The notes under the pieces are model-generated. The model worked only from the letters and a program-made list of their open reading frames with translations, was not told where the DNA came from and did no database searches. The position numbers and the translations under genes are program-made. A stretch of 8,180 nt of DNA. It comes from Schaedlerella sp. (GTDB taxonomy: Bacteria > Bacillota > Clostridia > Lachnospirales > Lachnospiraceae). This document shows positions 1 to 5,536 of this stretch, piece by piece; the stretch's first letter is position 1; every line of letters begins with the position of its first letter. The stretch lies in the NCBI GenBank assembly GCA_020024595.1, contig JAHHTO010000108.1, positions 1 through 8,180 on the forward strand, written 5' to 3'.

Positions 1-257
1 TGCAGCGGTCAGGGCAATATCCATCAGGCGTATGGGGACCTGATTCGTGACCGCCGAAATCAGTATGACGGCGTTCTTTCACGAAACAATCATCAAATCA
101 AGAAGTTACAAAAAACGAGCGTGCTGAGCAGATCAAGGTTCAGGCTAAAAGTCAGGCTCCGGAATATATGGTCGCAGCAACGCAAATTTTAACAATTATA
201 TGTTTGGTAAAAGAAAATCCGGCATGGAGGGGCAGCTTGTCATTATCTTTTTCATAA
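1..257 (+). pseudogene. Possible decayed 3' end of an unrecognised plus-strand gene
   Basis: An open frame enters from the left edge (frame 1) and reads about 63 residues to a TAA at 190-192, including GQGNIHQAYGDLIRDRRNQY. After about position 70 the composition of that frame becomes arginine-rich and less protein-like. Frame 3, open from about position 69, reads a plausible Lys/Gln-rich segment (NERAEQIKVQAKSQAPEYM) and stops at 255-257. A frameshift between about 67 and 110 would join the two halves. I do not recognise the product. It could equally be an intact short C-terminus in frame 1, or noncoding sequence. The strand is chosen only because the minus frames are broken by stops. From 258 to 350 I see no gene or clear signal. 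Confidence 0.25.
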
Positions 258-356
258 CACCCTCTAACTTCCTGAAATTCGTCTGCTCAGATAATTTTGA
301 TTTTCCTGATTGTTACGATTATGGGAATAAAGCTAACACTCACAACAAAGAAATAT

Positions 357-380
357 CGGTGGTTTTCTGCAAAACCACCG
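357..380 (-). terminator. Hairpin terminator after the sigma/anti-sigma operon
   Basis: A perfect 10-bp inverted repeat, CGGTGGTTTT and AAAACCACCG, is separated by a 4-base loop (CTGC on the plus strand). It begins 24 bases past the stop codon of the anti-sigma-like gene. On the minus strand the stem is followed by the moderately T-rich ATATTTCTTTG. On the plus strand it is followed by GGCTTATTTC, so it might also stop transcripts arriving from the left. The position and the stem fit an intrinsic terminator for the two-gene operon. The imperfect U-tract keeps confidence below certain. Confidence 0.7.
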
Positions 381-403
381 GCTTATTTCTTAGCTCAGGG
401 ATG

Positions 404-1846
404 TTATTTTCTAAAATACGTCTGTTTATCGGTTTCGGTACAGGATTCCAAAACTCCATCGGGGGAAAAAGCGTACTCGAAGAGTTCACTGGTTCCGTAA
501 AAACTGAACGCACTGGTAGCCGGAGAATAGCCGACGGCCTGAATATCCTCTGTTTGCCAGATCAGACGATTGTTTTCGTCTGCCTTCAGCTCTCCGGCCA
601 GATTACCGGGAACGGCATAAAACTGCTGAGGGGTACCGCCCTCCGGATCACAGATCAGCAGAACAGCCTGGTAGTTGTCTCTTACCAGTTTGGTCAGTCC
701 TGTTTCGGGCATATCGATCAGGTCCTCATGATCCATGATGATGGAAAACAGTTCAGAATAATCCTCTTCGGTTTTGGGCGTAGTATAGGCAGAGATGTAA
801 AGATTTCCGTCAAATTCCTGCAGATCCACGATGTGATATTCCCGATCTTCTGCAGTATAGCGGAAGGAATCGGTCATTTCACCGTCCCGGGTGATACGCA
901 CCAGCTTTTGTTCGTCGCCCTGGGTCCGGCTTCCCAGCTGAACCAGATAATCCTCTCCCAGCCGTGTTGCATTCCAAATGCCGCAATTGCCCACCGGATG
1001 CTTCTGGAAGGACAGCCGTTCGCCATCGGCTCCATACTGGCTGATGCAGAGATATTGGAGGTCTCCCCTTGAAAAGACAGCAATGCTGCCGTCTGGATTT
1101 TCTGCAATGGCTCCGATGTATTCATCCTCGAATCCGTTGTTCAGAATCTGCAGCCATAGAATTTTTCCATCCGGATCCAGCTGAGCTATGGCAGCCTGAT
1201 AGTCCATACCTGTGTCAGAATGGGTAAAGCCCCATACCAGCAGGCCATGAGAGGTTTCACGGTATTGCTGAGCCGTAAATGTATGAATATCCGTACTCCA
1301 AAGGCATTCCCCGTTTTCATATCTGGATACCACGGATTTTTTAAGGTGAGAAGCACCGGTATCCGGATCAGTGAATGCAACATACTCGATATCATAATCG
1401 CCGTGAGCGGGGATTGCGAAATGGCGGTAGCCGTTTTGATAGGTCCAAAGACTTTCAATTTCTTCCGGAGTGGGTTCTTTGTGCAAGATTTCATACCCTG
1501 GGATCTGAGCCTGCAGACTATTTTGCAACACCTCAGCGGTTTTGCTGTAGGTAAACTGCTCGGTGGTAATATCTCGATAAACTGCCTTGATTTCTCCTCG
1601 GGTCAGGCCCTCCGTGGACAGACCGTTTGCCTCAAAAAAGCTGACAGCAGCCTTGTACTCCCGCTGCTCTGCGGCATAGACATGGATACCAAAGCACGAA
1701 CCGATCACCAGCACCAGACAGGCTGCTGCTGCAATCCATCGCCTGATCGTTCTTGGAGGCTGTTTTTTTCGGGGCAGCAGATCTGCCGCTTCAATCAGAT
1801 CTGCATCTACGTAATTCATACAGTCCAAAATATCCTGTTTGTTCAT
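404..1846 (-). CDS. Membrane-anchored anti-sigma-like regulator with beta-propeller-like outer domain
   Basis: The 480-residue product has a short cytoplasmic head (residues 1-36, starting MNKQDILDCMNYVDADLIEA and ending in the basic RKKQPPRTIRR). One transmembrane helix follows at about residues 37-59, then an outer domain of about 420 residues. The head resembles those of proteins encoded after ECF sigma genes in Clostridia, where it is thought to hold the sigma factor. The outer domain is rich in repeated beta-strand phrases with DPDG, NPDG and GADGE turns (about residues 230-300), suggesting a propeller-type sensor. The ATG overlaps the sigma stop (ATGA, 1843-1846). Its ribosome site GGAGGG (1856-1861) lies inside the last sigma codons, implying translational coupling. 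The inferred role is to sequester the sigma factor at the membrane and release it on an unknown envelope signal. No zinc-binding anti-sigma motif (HXXXCXXC) is visible, so the role rests mainly on context and topology. Confidence 0.75.
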   Translation of the reverse strand: MNKQDILDCMNYVDADLIEAADLLPRKKQPPRTIRRWIAAAACLVLVIGSCFGIHVYAAEQREYKAAVSFFEANGLSTEGLTRGEIKAVYRDITTEQFTYSKTAEVLQNSLQAQIPGYEILHKEPTPEEIESLWTYQNGYRHFAIPAHGDYDIEYVAFTDPDTGASHLKKSVVSRYENGECLWSTDIHTFTAQQYRETSHGLLVWGFTHSDTGMDYQAAIAQLDPDGKILWLQILNNGFEDEYIGAIAENPDGSIAVFSRGDLQYLCISQYGADGERLSFQKHPVGNCGIWNATRLGEDYLVQLGSRTQGDEQKLVRITRDGEMTDSFRYTAEDREYHIVDLQEFDGNLYISAYTTPKTEEDYSELFSIIMDHEDLIDMPETGLTKLVRDNYQAVLLICDPEGGTPQQFYAVPGNLAGELKADENNRLIWQTEDIQAVGYSPATSAFSFYGTSELFEYAFSPDGVLESCTETDKQTYFRK

Positions 1847-2394
1847 AGAGAATATCCCTCCTTTTTCAGATACTCCCGCAAGCTGTTCCGAAGGCGGAAC
1901 AGCGTCATTTTTACTTTCCCCTCCCGGATACCATAGTGCTGGGCAATCTGGGAAATGGAATCCAGATACCAGTACCGCCGTAGAAAGATATTTCGTTTTT
2001 CTTCATTTTGGAGGTGCAGAAAGGCACTGATAGCACCGCCAAGCTGGACGGCATCCAGATGGGAGTTGGCATCTGTGCATGATGGAATACAGGAAGCCAT
2101 CTCATCCGAAAGCATCGCAATTCGGTTTTCCTGCCCATGCCGGCGGCACAGGTTGATGGCCTTGCACCGGGTGATCCGGGCAAGAAAAGCGAAGAGATAA
2201 TTTCTGGGTTCATGGGGTGGAATCGATTTCCATGCATCCAGGTATGTATCATTTTCACATTCCTCTGCATCCTGCCTGTTTTGCAGGATGCCGTAGGCGA
2301 CACTTCTGAGCCGGGAGCCGTACAGCTCCTGACAAGCGTGAATGGCCGCTTCATCTCTCTGCAAAAACAATTCTACGATCTTTTCGTCCTGCAT
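1843..2394 (-). CDS. ECF-type RNA polymerase sigma factor
   Basis: The 183-residue protein has the two-domain layout of ECF sigma factors. Region 2 spans about residues 8-89, with the conserved DAEECENDTYLDAWKSIPP segment (42-60) that contacts core polymerase and the -10 element. A linker runs over about 90-122. Region 4 spans about 125-178, with a helix-turn-helix at 146-172 (SISQIAQHYGIREGKVKMTL) for -35 recognition. The length is usual for the family. The ATG at 2394 is fixed by an excellent ribosome site, AGGAGGTGAT, 3 bases upstream. The stop overlaps the start of the anti-sigma-like gene by ATGA, so the two are made together. Such sigma factors commonly activate their own promoter; here a palindrome and a promoter-like element lie just upstream. 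The target genes cannot be told from the window. Confidence 0.93.
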   Translation of the reverse strand: MQDEKIVELFLQRDEAAIHACQELYGSRLRSVAYGILQNRQDAEECENDTYLDAWKSIPPHEPRNYLFAFLARITRCKAINLCRRHGQENRIAMLSDEMASCIPSCTDANSHLDAVQLGGAISAFLHLQNEEKRNIFLRRYWYLDSISQIAQHYGIREGKVKMTLFRLRNSLREYLKKEGYSL

Positions 2395-2397
2395 AGC

Positions 2398-2407
2398 ATC
2401 ACCTCCT
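2398..2407 (-). promoter_or_regulatory. Near-perfect Shine-Dalgarno site of the sigma gene
   Basis: On the minus strand AGGAGGTGAT, fully complementary to the 3' end of 16S rRNA, stands 3 bases before the ATG of the sigma gene. It is unusually complete, and it settles the start codon. Confidence 0.9.
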
Positions 2408-2418
2408 CATTACTTTTT

Positions 2419-2433
2419 TGAAAGGCCCTTTCA
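2419..2433. repeat. 15-bp perfect palindrome in the sigma gene leader, operator candidate
   Basis: TGAAAGGcCCTTTCA has two 7-base arms around a single central base. It lies between the promoter-like element at 2447-2455 and the ribosome site. With an arm spacing of one base it would be a poor RNA hairpin, so a dimeric DNA-binding protein is the more natural reader. It would cover the first transcribed bases. Which protein binds it, if any, is unknown. Confidence 0.4.
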
Positions 2434-2446
2434 CTTATATAATCAC

Positions 2447-2455
2447 ATTTTATCA
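2447..2455 (-). promoter_or_regulatory. Extended -10 promoter candidate for the sigma/anti-sigma operon
   Basis: On the minus strand TGaTAAAAT forms an extended -10 box (TG, one base, then 5 of 6 matches to TATAAT). No good -35 stands 17 or 18 bases upstream. A second AT-rich candidate, TATAAG (2434-2439 on the minus strand), is closer to the palindrome. The surrounding 12-mer GTGTGATAAAAT (2447-2458) recurs exactly in the promoter of the restriction-modification operon at 7648-7659. Confidence 0.35.
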
Positions 2456-2734
2456 CACTTTGGTAACGGGCTCATTAAAATAATTCAGCATATTTTCTTT
2501 TGGTTCTGCGTTCGTAATCAATTGCACCAGTTCGTAGGTTATCGTCAATCCCTCTATGAAGAAATGCCGTATGCTTTCCTATTATGAAAAGGGGTTGGAA
2601 ACTCCCCAAAAGCCTTTTTCCGTCGAAAGGCAGAGCTTTTATCCTTCTCCCATGGTCGGATGAAATGCAAAAATCAGGGGCAATCCCGACCTGTTGCAAA
2701 AGTGGTGCAGAAAGCTTTCTGACAATAAGAAAAA

Positions 2735-2769
2735 GTCCCCAAGCCGCTGCCATACAACGGTTTGGGGAC
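2735..2769 (-). terminator. Orphan intrinsic terminator-like hairpin
   Basis: GTCCCCAAGCC (2735-2745) and GGTTTGGGGAC (2759-2769) pair over 11 positions with one G-U wobble around a 13-base loop. On the minus strand the stem runs straight into TTTTTCTT, the classic form of an intrinsic terminator. No convincing gene ends just before it on that strand. A TATAAT lies a few bases upstream on the minus strand (about 2773-2778), which is too close to give more than an aborted transcript. It may be the remnant of a lost gene or the stop of a short unrecognised transcript. Confidence 0.5.
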
Positions 2770-2800
2770 ACATTATAACCAGATGATGTTCCAGGGCAAA

Positions 2801-2821
2801 CCCCAATATCCTCATATGGGG
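2801..2821. repeat. Small imperfect hairpin with flanking direct GGGCAAAC copies
   Basis: CCCCA (2801-2805) pairs with TGGGG (2817-2821), and TAT pairs with ATA inside it, leaving one bulged A and a CCTC loop. The 8-mer GGGCAAAC occurs at 2794-2801 and again at 2819-2826, in the same orientation on both sides. No function is apparent. Confidence 0.35.
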
Positions 2822-2839
2822 CAAACTTCCACATTCTCC

Positions 2840-3012
2840 TTCGCTTTTCTTTTTTCTCTCTTTTCTTCGCCGCCCGTGACCATTTTTCTTCTCTATTCTC
2901 TTTTCTTTTCTCATCCATCCATAGTTTTCGGGCGGCACTTCTATGAAAATATGAGCATAAAAAAGTTCAAAAGAGAGCTCTTTTTCTTTCTTTGCTTTTC
3001 CTCCATTCTCTC
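2840..3012. repeat. Pyrimidine-rich tract on the plus strand
   Basis: Long runs made almost only of C and T (for example about 2850-2868, 2884-2914 and 2982-3012) dominate the plus strand, interrupted by short mixed stretches such as 2869-2883 and 2925-2980. The open frames on the opposite strand here read Lys/Glu/Arg-rich simply because of the purine bias, and no ribosome site supports them. Immediately to the right the bias flips to purines. Confidence 0.6.
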
Positions 3013-3016
3013 ATTT

Positions 3017-3135
3017 AAAATAAGAAATGATAGAAAAAATCAGAAGAAAATAGGAACTGAAATAAGAAGAAAAGATCGGATAAAATAAGAATAAATAGGA
3101 AAATAAGAAGGAAATAGGAGAATATAATAGGAATA
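3017..3135. repeat. Degenerate AAATARGA tandem repeat, purine-rich
   Basis: About eight imperfect copies of AAATAAGAA or AAATAGGAA occur in about 120 bases, with irregular spacing of roughly 9 to 20 bases (for example about 3017, 3046, 3059, 3081, 3092, 3100 and 3110). Almost all bases are A or G, with T at the fixed motif position. The units are too short and irregular for a CRISPR array, and no gene is visible in any frame. Possible explanations are simple-sequence drift, a protein-binding array, or a bent or unwinding DNA segment. Confidence 0.55.
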
Positions 3136-3248
3136 CCCCAGATGAAAACGGAGTGTATTCTGGGCCCCATCTTTCCTGTTAAACCTCTTTTTATCTCGGA
3201 ATGGGAATAAGAGAAGAAACAGAAAAAATGGGAAAATAGAGGATCTGC

Positions 3249-3267
3249 GGCCCTCTCAGGGCCTTTT
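3249..3267 (+). terminator. Short GC-rich hairpin with T-tail, weak terminator candidate
   Basis: GGCCCT and AGGGCC form a perfect 6-bp GC-rich stem with a CTC loop, followed on the plus strand by TTTTC. The tail is short, and no plus-strand gene ends before it, so a terminator role is uncertain. From 3136 to 3248 there is no gene. An overlapping pair of possible stems is seen at about 3131-3160 (GAATAC with GTATTC, and CCCAGA with TCTGGG), which share two bases and so cannot both form in full. Confidence 0.3.
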
Positions 3268-3271
3268 CGGG

Positions 3272-3321
3272 AATAAAAAAAGACCCTGAGTTATCTGATT
3301 TCTCAGATAACACAAGGTCTT
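3272..3321 (-). terminator. Strong intrinsic terminator with a 42-base hairpin
   Basis: AAGACC (3280-3285) pairs with GGTCTT (3316-3321). After a symmetric 4-by-4 internal loop, GTTATCTGA (3290-3298) pairs with TCAGATAAC (3303-3311) around a TTTC loop. On the minus strand the stem is followed by an unbroken T-run and then ATT, a strong terminator. On the plus strand it is followed by AATTTTT, so it could also work in reverse. It sits about 280 bases past the minus-strand promoter at 3604-3632 and would define the 3' end of the candidate RNA between them. Confidence 0.75.
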
Positions 3322-3597
3322 AATTTTTCATTGTTTTTCAGGGATTCCCAGGATATTTCTTTTTGCCCTTTTTTGGGGGGAAGAGGATATTCGGTGTTGC
3401 CCTAAAATAGTTTTTATTATTCCCACTCGCCGAGTTAAATCATTTTCTAAACTTTTCTGTTTAGCAGATTTAATACGACGTTATTTTGTTTTATACAGAT
3501 TATACTTATCCTGTGGTCTATCCGAACTTTTGCTATCAAAAATCTATCACCCTCATAATATCACCGGTTACTCTTGATGATACTGTACAGGTGGCTT
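3273..3597 (-). ncRNA. Candidate structured noncoding RNA of about 325 nt, unrecognised
   Basis: The boundaries are inferred from an extended -10 promoter (TATAAT at 3604-3609, minus strand) and the strong terminator at 3280-3321. Between them the few minus-strand ATGs open frames of only a handful of codons, so the transcript would be noncoding. In order from the 5' end it contains several stems. GUAUCAUC pairs with GGUGAUAU (with wobble pairs, 10-base loop). UUUUUG pairs with CAAAAG around AUAG. An imperfect ACAGGAUA/UAAUCUGU stem follows. Next is a two-part stem at 3435-3473, and last the terminator hairpin. The sequence does not match 6S, tmRNA, RNase P or SRP RNA signatures that I know. 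It lies just past the last gene of the restriction-modification cassette. It could also be a long attenuated leader or an untranslated tail. Confidence is limited because stems of this size arise by chance in AT-rich DNA. Confidence 0.4.
3435..3473. repeat. Two-part inverted repeat inside the candidate RNA
   Basis: TTAAATC (3435-3441) matches GATTTAA (3467-3473), and inside it CTAAAC (3447-3452) matches GTTTAG (3459-3464) around a 6-base loop. The asymmetric internal loop is 5 against 2 bases. That makes 13 paired positions with no mismatch in either helix, the most convincing internal stem of the candidate RNA. Confidence 0.55.
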
Positions 3598-3603
3598 GGA
3601 TGT

Positions 3604-3632
3604 ATTATAGCATACGTGTGGATGATTTTCCA
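3604..3632 (-). promoter_or_regulatory. Extended -10 promoter on the minus strand without a following gene
   Basis: TGcTATAAT (3604-3612) is a perfect extended -10 element. It is preceded at exactly 17 bases by TGGAAA (3627-3632), which matches the TTGACA consensus at 4 of 6 positions. The predicted start is near 3597. Nothing downstream encodes a protein until the sigma gene more than 1 kb away, and a terminator intervenes, so the expected product is a short noncoding transcript. The -35 box lies inside the inverted repeat at 3625-3649. Confidence 0.55.
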
Positions 3633-3649
3633 GATATGGTCTGGAAAAT
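3625..3649. repeat. Perfect 10-bp inverted repeat over the -35 box
   Basis: ATTTTCCAGA and TCTGGAAAAT are exact complements around TATGG. On the plus strand the stem continues into a T-run (TTTTTC); on the minus strand no T-run follows. It lies 35 bases past the stop of the 168-residue gene, so it could be a weak terminator or RNA-protecting hairpin of that gene. It could also be an operator controlling the promoter at 3604-3632, whose -35 it contains. Confidence 0.55.
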
Positions 3650-3683
3650 TTTTCAGTATTAACTACACATATAGATCAAAGTT

Positions 3684-4190
3684 TTATATTGCAATATCTA
3701 TGCATTTCGGGGATTCATAAATCGTCTGGGTATCAATAATAATCCCGGATACATCTGGAATTTTAATTTCAATCCGTGAGAGCATCCCATCTTTATCAAC
3801 TGAAAATACCACTATCATAAAAAGCGGTTTGCCTGATAAATCTTGGTTATATGTTGCGGAACGCTCTTTTATCGGATTCCCCTTAAGATCTGATCCATTA
3901 CTATATATTTGTATAATGGCATTATCAGATGTCAATTCTGGCTGTGATAGCTTTCCGTGTGCTCCATAGTTAATATCTTTTGACGTAAACCCAGAAATAT
4001 TACATACCTCCGGAGAAAAAGCGGAGATTACAGCTGTTGTTACAGTATTCTTCTTTCTCATAACCGTATAAGGTTCATAAAACAAAGTTCCAAACTGTTT
4101 GTCATATGCCCGATATCGTATACATGCGTTGACAATAGTATTATTGATTTCCTGTATTTGACGATCTGTTAAATATGTAGATAAGTCCAT
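3684..4190 (-). CDS. Unrecognised 168-residue protein of the restriction-modification cassette
   Basis: I do not recognise this protein. The ATG at 4190 is preferred because GGGTGA stands 4 bases before it; an in-frame TTG at 4202 would lie within that ribosome site. No signal peptide or membrane helix is evident. The N-terminal 30 residues look helical (MDLSTYLTDRQIQEINNTIV). The rest alternates strands and turns, with a hydrophobic strand PLFMIVVFSV (122-131) followed by a DKDG turn and RIEIKIPD (139-146). The E141-I-K143 triplet preceded by acidic residues faintly recalls nuclease cores of the PD-(D/E)XK kind, but the spacing is not diagnostic. The gene has the same AT-rich composition and strand as the methylase and HNH genes, and lies 137 bases after the HNH stop. 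An accessory role in the restriction system, such as a specificity, immunity or regulatory factor, is inference from position only. Confidence 0.7.
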   Translation of the reverse strand: MDLSTYLTDRQIQEINNTIVNACIRYRAYDKQFGTLFYEPYTVMRKKNTVTTAVISAFSPEVCNISGFTSKDINYGAHGKLSQPELTSDNAIIQIYSNGSDLKGNPIKERSATYNQDLSGKPLFMIVVFSVDKDGMLSRIEIKIPDVSGIIIDTQTIYESPKCIDIAI

Positions 4191-4255
4191 TTTCTCACCC
4201 AAAAGATTTAACTCTCTGTAGTCGAATCATTTTTACTACCAAGTTCTCTTTGGAT

Positions 4256-4282
4256 TGTAAAACAAAGACAGCTATTGTTTTA
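4256..4282. repeat. AT-rich inverted repeat over a weak promoter candidate before the 168-residue gene
   Basis: TAAAACAA (4258-4265) and TTGTTTTA (4275-4282) are exact complements around a 9-base loop, in the 137-base gap between the HNH gene and the next gene. On the minus strand TTTACA (4256-4261, 5 of 6 matches to the -35 consensus) overlaps it. Seventeen bases further is only TAGTAA, a weak -10. It could be an operator, a weak terminator of the HNH gene, or chance in AT-rich DNA. Confidence 0.3.
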
Positions 4283-4327
4283 TACTTCTTATATACAACA
4301 AATTTTCGGTAGCGTTGATTTTAAAGA

Positions 4328-5536
4328 TTATCCTATCGCTCGGCGTTGCCGGAGATACCACACAAATTTATCGGTGAGAAATTCAGGTGGTAACATTCTG
4401 TACTTTATAGTTTCATCAATGAATCTCATATGACGTTGGTCAATATCATTTCGAAGCAGCAGACCACCATTGTCATCAAAGGTCAGAAAACCAGAATCAA
4501 ACATTTTGTGATGATTTTCGCACAACCAGAGGCCATTGTCTCCGTCCAATGCAAACTCCAAGCGTTTCTCTGCTGTTACACCATGCATCTTTTTTATTTC
4601 TGACACTGGCAAAATATGAGCTCCCTGAATTAGCTCTGGTATCTCACAGTTGCAAAGAGCACAGTGTTTATTGCCCAGCTTGTTGAAAAGATTATATGTA
4701 TATCGAGGAGAACGCAAGCTGTTTTGCTTTTCATAGATTCTCTTTTCAAGCGTTGTATCCGTCGGGATGACCTCAATAACGCCCATTTGTTCAATAACCT
4801 TTAAACTTGACTCAGGTAACTCTTTCAGATCCCCTTCCAGAACTTCAAAAAGCTTAATTTTCTGCCCAGAATGCCATAAGCTTGCCAAAGCATAACAAAT
4901 CAAACTCGTCTCGTACTTATTGGCACCGTATGTTTTACCGTAGATTTCAATGGCACCATTATTTCCCTTAGTTATAAAGGTAGAGTTGTTACTTCTATTT
5001 CTGCCCGCATTTATTCTCCTGTTGAATATAATATCGTCAGCTGAAGAAAACGGTTGAATTTTGCTAAGCAAATCTTGATTTGCATTTAGAAATTCAAAGC
5101 CTATTGTACGCATCAAGCGGTATATGAGTATCTGATACTCCGTTTCAGCATTGCCTGATACGTTTAAAAAGTAATAATATAGATGTTTGTTGGGGTACGG
5201 ATTAGTAAAATACATATTAAATGCAGTGGGCACACTCTGTACGCTTGAGTTTCTGCCGCCAATTTCAACCTCAGAAAAGCTAATATAGCTTACAGCATCT
5301 TTATACTGCATAATGGCCATGCGCCCTTTATTATACGATTTTTCAAGAAACGCATCCTGATAATTGTTGTCTACATATTCAAATGTAAAGTTATCCTGAC
5401 CCGTAATCCTAATACAAATATCTCTCATGACATCGGGTGTTACAACATCTCGAAAGTAGACCCCAGTAGATTTGGATTTTTGAAGACTTTCTTTGATTAT
5501 AAAATGCGGTTTATTTATGTATCTCATAATTAACAA
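4328..5536 (-). CDS. HNH endonuclease, likely restriction enzyme of the cassette
   Basis: The protein is 402 residues from TTG. The C-terminal third carries an HNH domain: CALC (292-295), GAHILP with the likely catalytic His307, then DNGLWLCENHHKMFD (333-347) with Asn334, Cys339 and His343. This beta-beta-alpha-metal fold cuts DNA with a divalent ion; the cysteines would hold a structural zinc. About 270 residues precede it, including a conserved-looking EIYGKTYGANKYET stretch (197-210) that probably helps bind DNA. Placement right after a DNA adenine methylase points to the restriction subunit of a type II system. The start is doubtful. AGGAGG (5543-5548) is 6 bases from the TTG at 5536 but 15 from the ATG at 5527 (399 residues), so TTG fits better. 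The gene overlaps the methylase by 26 bases, implying coupled translation. It could also be a methyl-dependent nuclease, but the pairing with a methylase argues against that. Confidence 0.85.
   Translation of the reverse strand: MLIMRYINKPHFIIKESLQKSKSTGVYFRDVVTPDVMRDICIRITGQDNFTFEYVDNNYQDAFLEKSYNKGRMAIMQYKDAVSYISFSEVEIGGRNSSVQSVPTAFNMYFTNPYPNKHLYYYFLNVSGNAETEYQILIYRLMRTIGFEFLNANQDLLSKIQPFSSADDIIFNRRINAGRNRSNNSTFITKGNNGAIEIYGKTYGANKYETSLICYALASLWHSGQKIKLFEVLEGDLKELPESSLKVIEQMGVIEVIPTDTTLEKRIYEKQNSLRSPRYTYNLFNKLGNKHCALCNCEIPELIQGAHILPVSEIKKMHGVTAEKRLEFALDGDNGLWLCENHHKMFDSGFLTFDDNGGLLLRNDIDQRHMRFIDETIKYRMLPPEFLTDKFVWYLRQRRAIG

Noticed and set aside
200..1072. 290-residue plus-strand open frame
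   Set aside because: It is antisense to the well-supported anti-sigma-like gene, has no ribosome site and has unnatural composition; it is a shadow frame.
1220..1936. 238-residue plus-strand open frame
   Set aside because: It is antisense across both the anti-sigma-like gene and the end of the sigma gene, with no ribosome site or recognisable domain.
2475..2918. 147-codon minus-strand open frame
   Set aside because: The first third is Lys/Glu/Arg-rich only because of the purine-rich strand, no ribosome site precedes the ATG, and a terminator-like hairpin lies inside it. I cannot exclude that its last 80 codons are a relic of a gene, but no family is recognisable.
3017..3135. CRISPR array
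   Set aside because: The repeat units are about 9 bases, degenerate and irregularly spaced, without unique spacers of constant length, and no cas genes are present.
4191..4202. TTG start at 4202 for the 168-residue protein (172 residues)
   Set aside because: The extra four codons coincide with the GGGTGAG ribosome site that serves the ATG at 4190.
3273..5536. RNA-guided nuclease (IscB/Cas9-like HNH with guide RNA) or retron
   Set aside because: The HNH protein shows no RuvC or bridge-helix features and is paired with a methylase. There is no reverse transcriptase. The candidate RNA is separated from the HNH gene by another gene and its own promoter.
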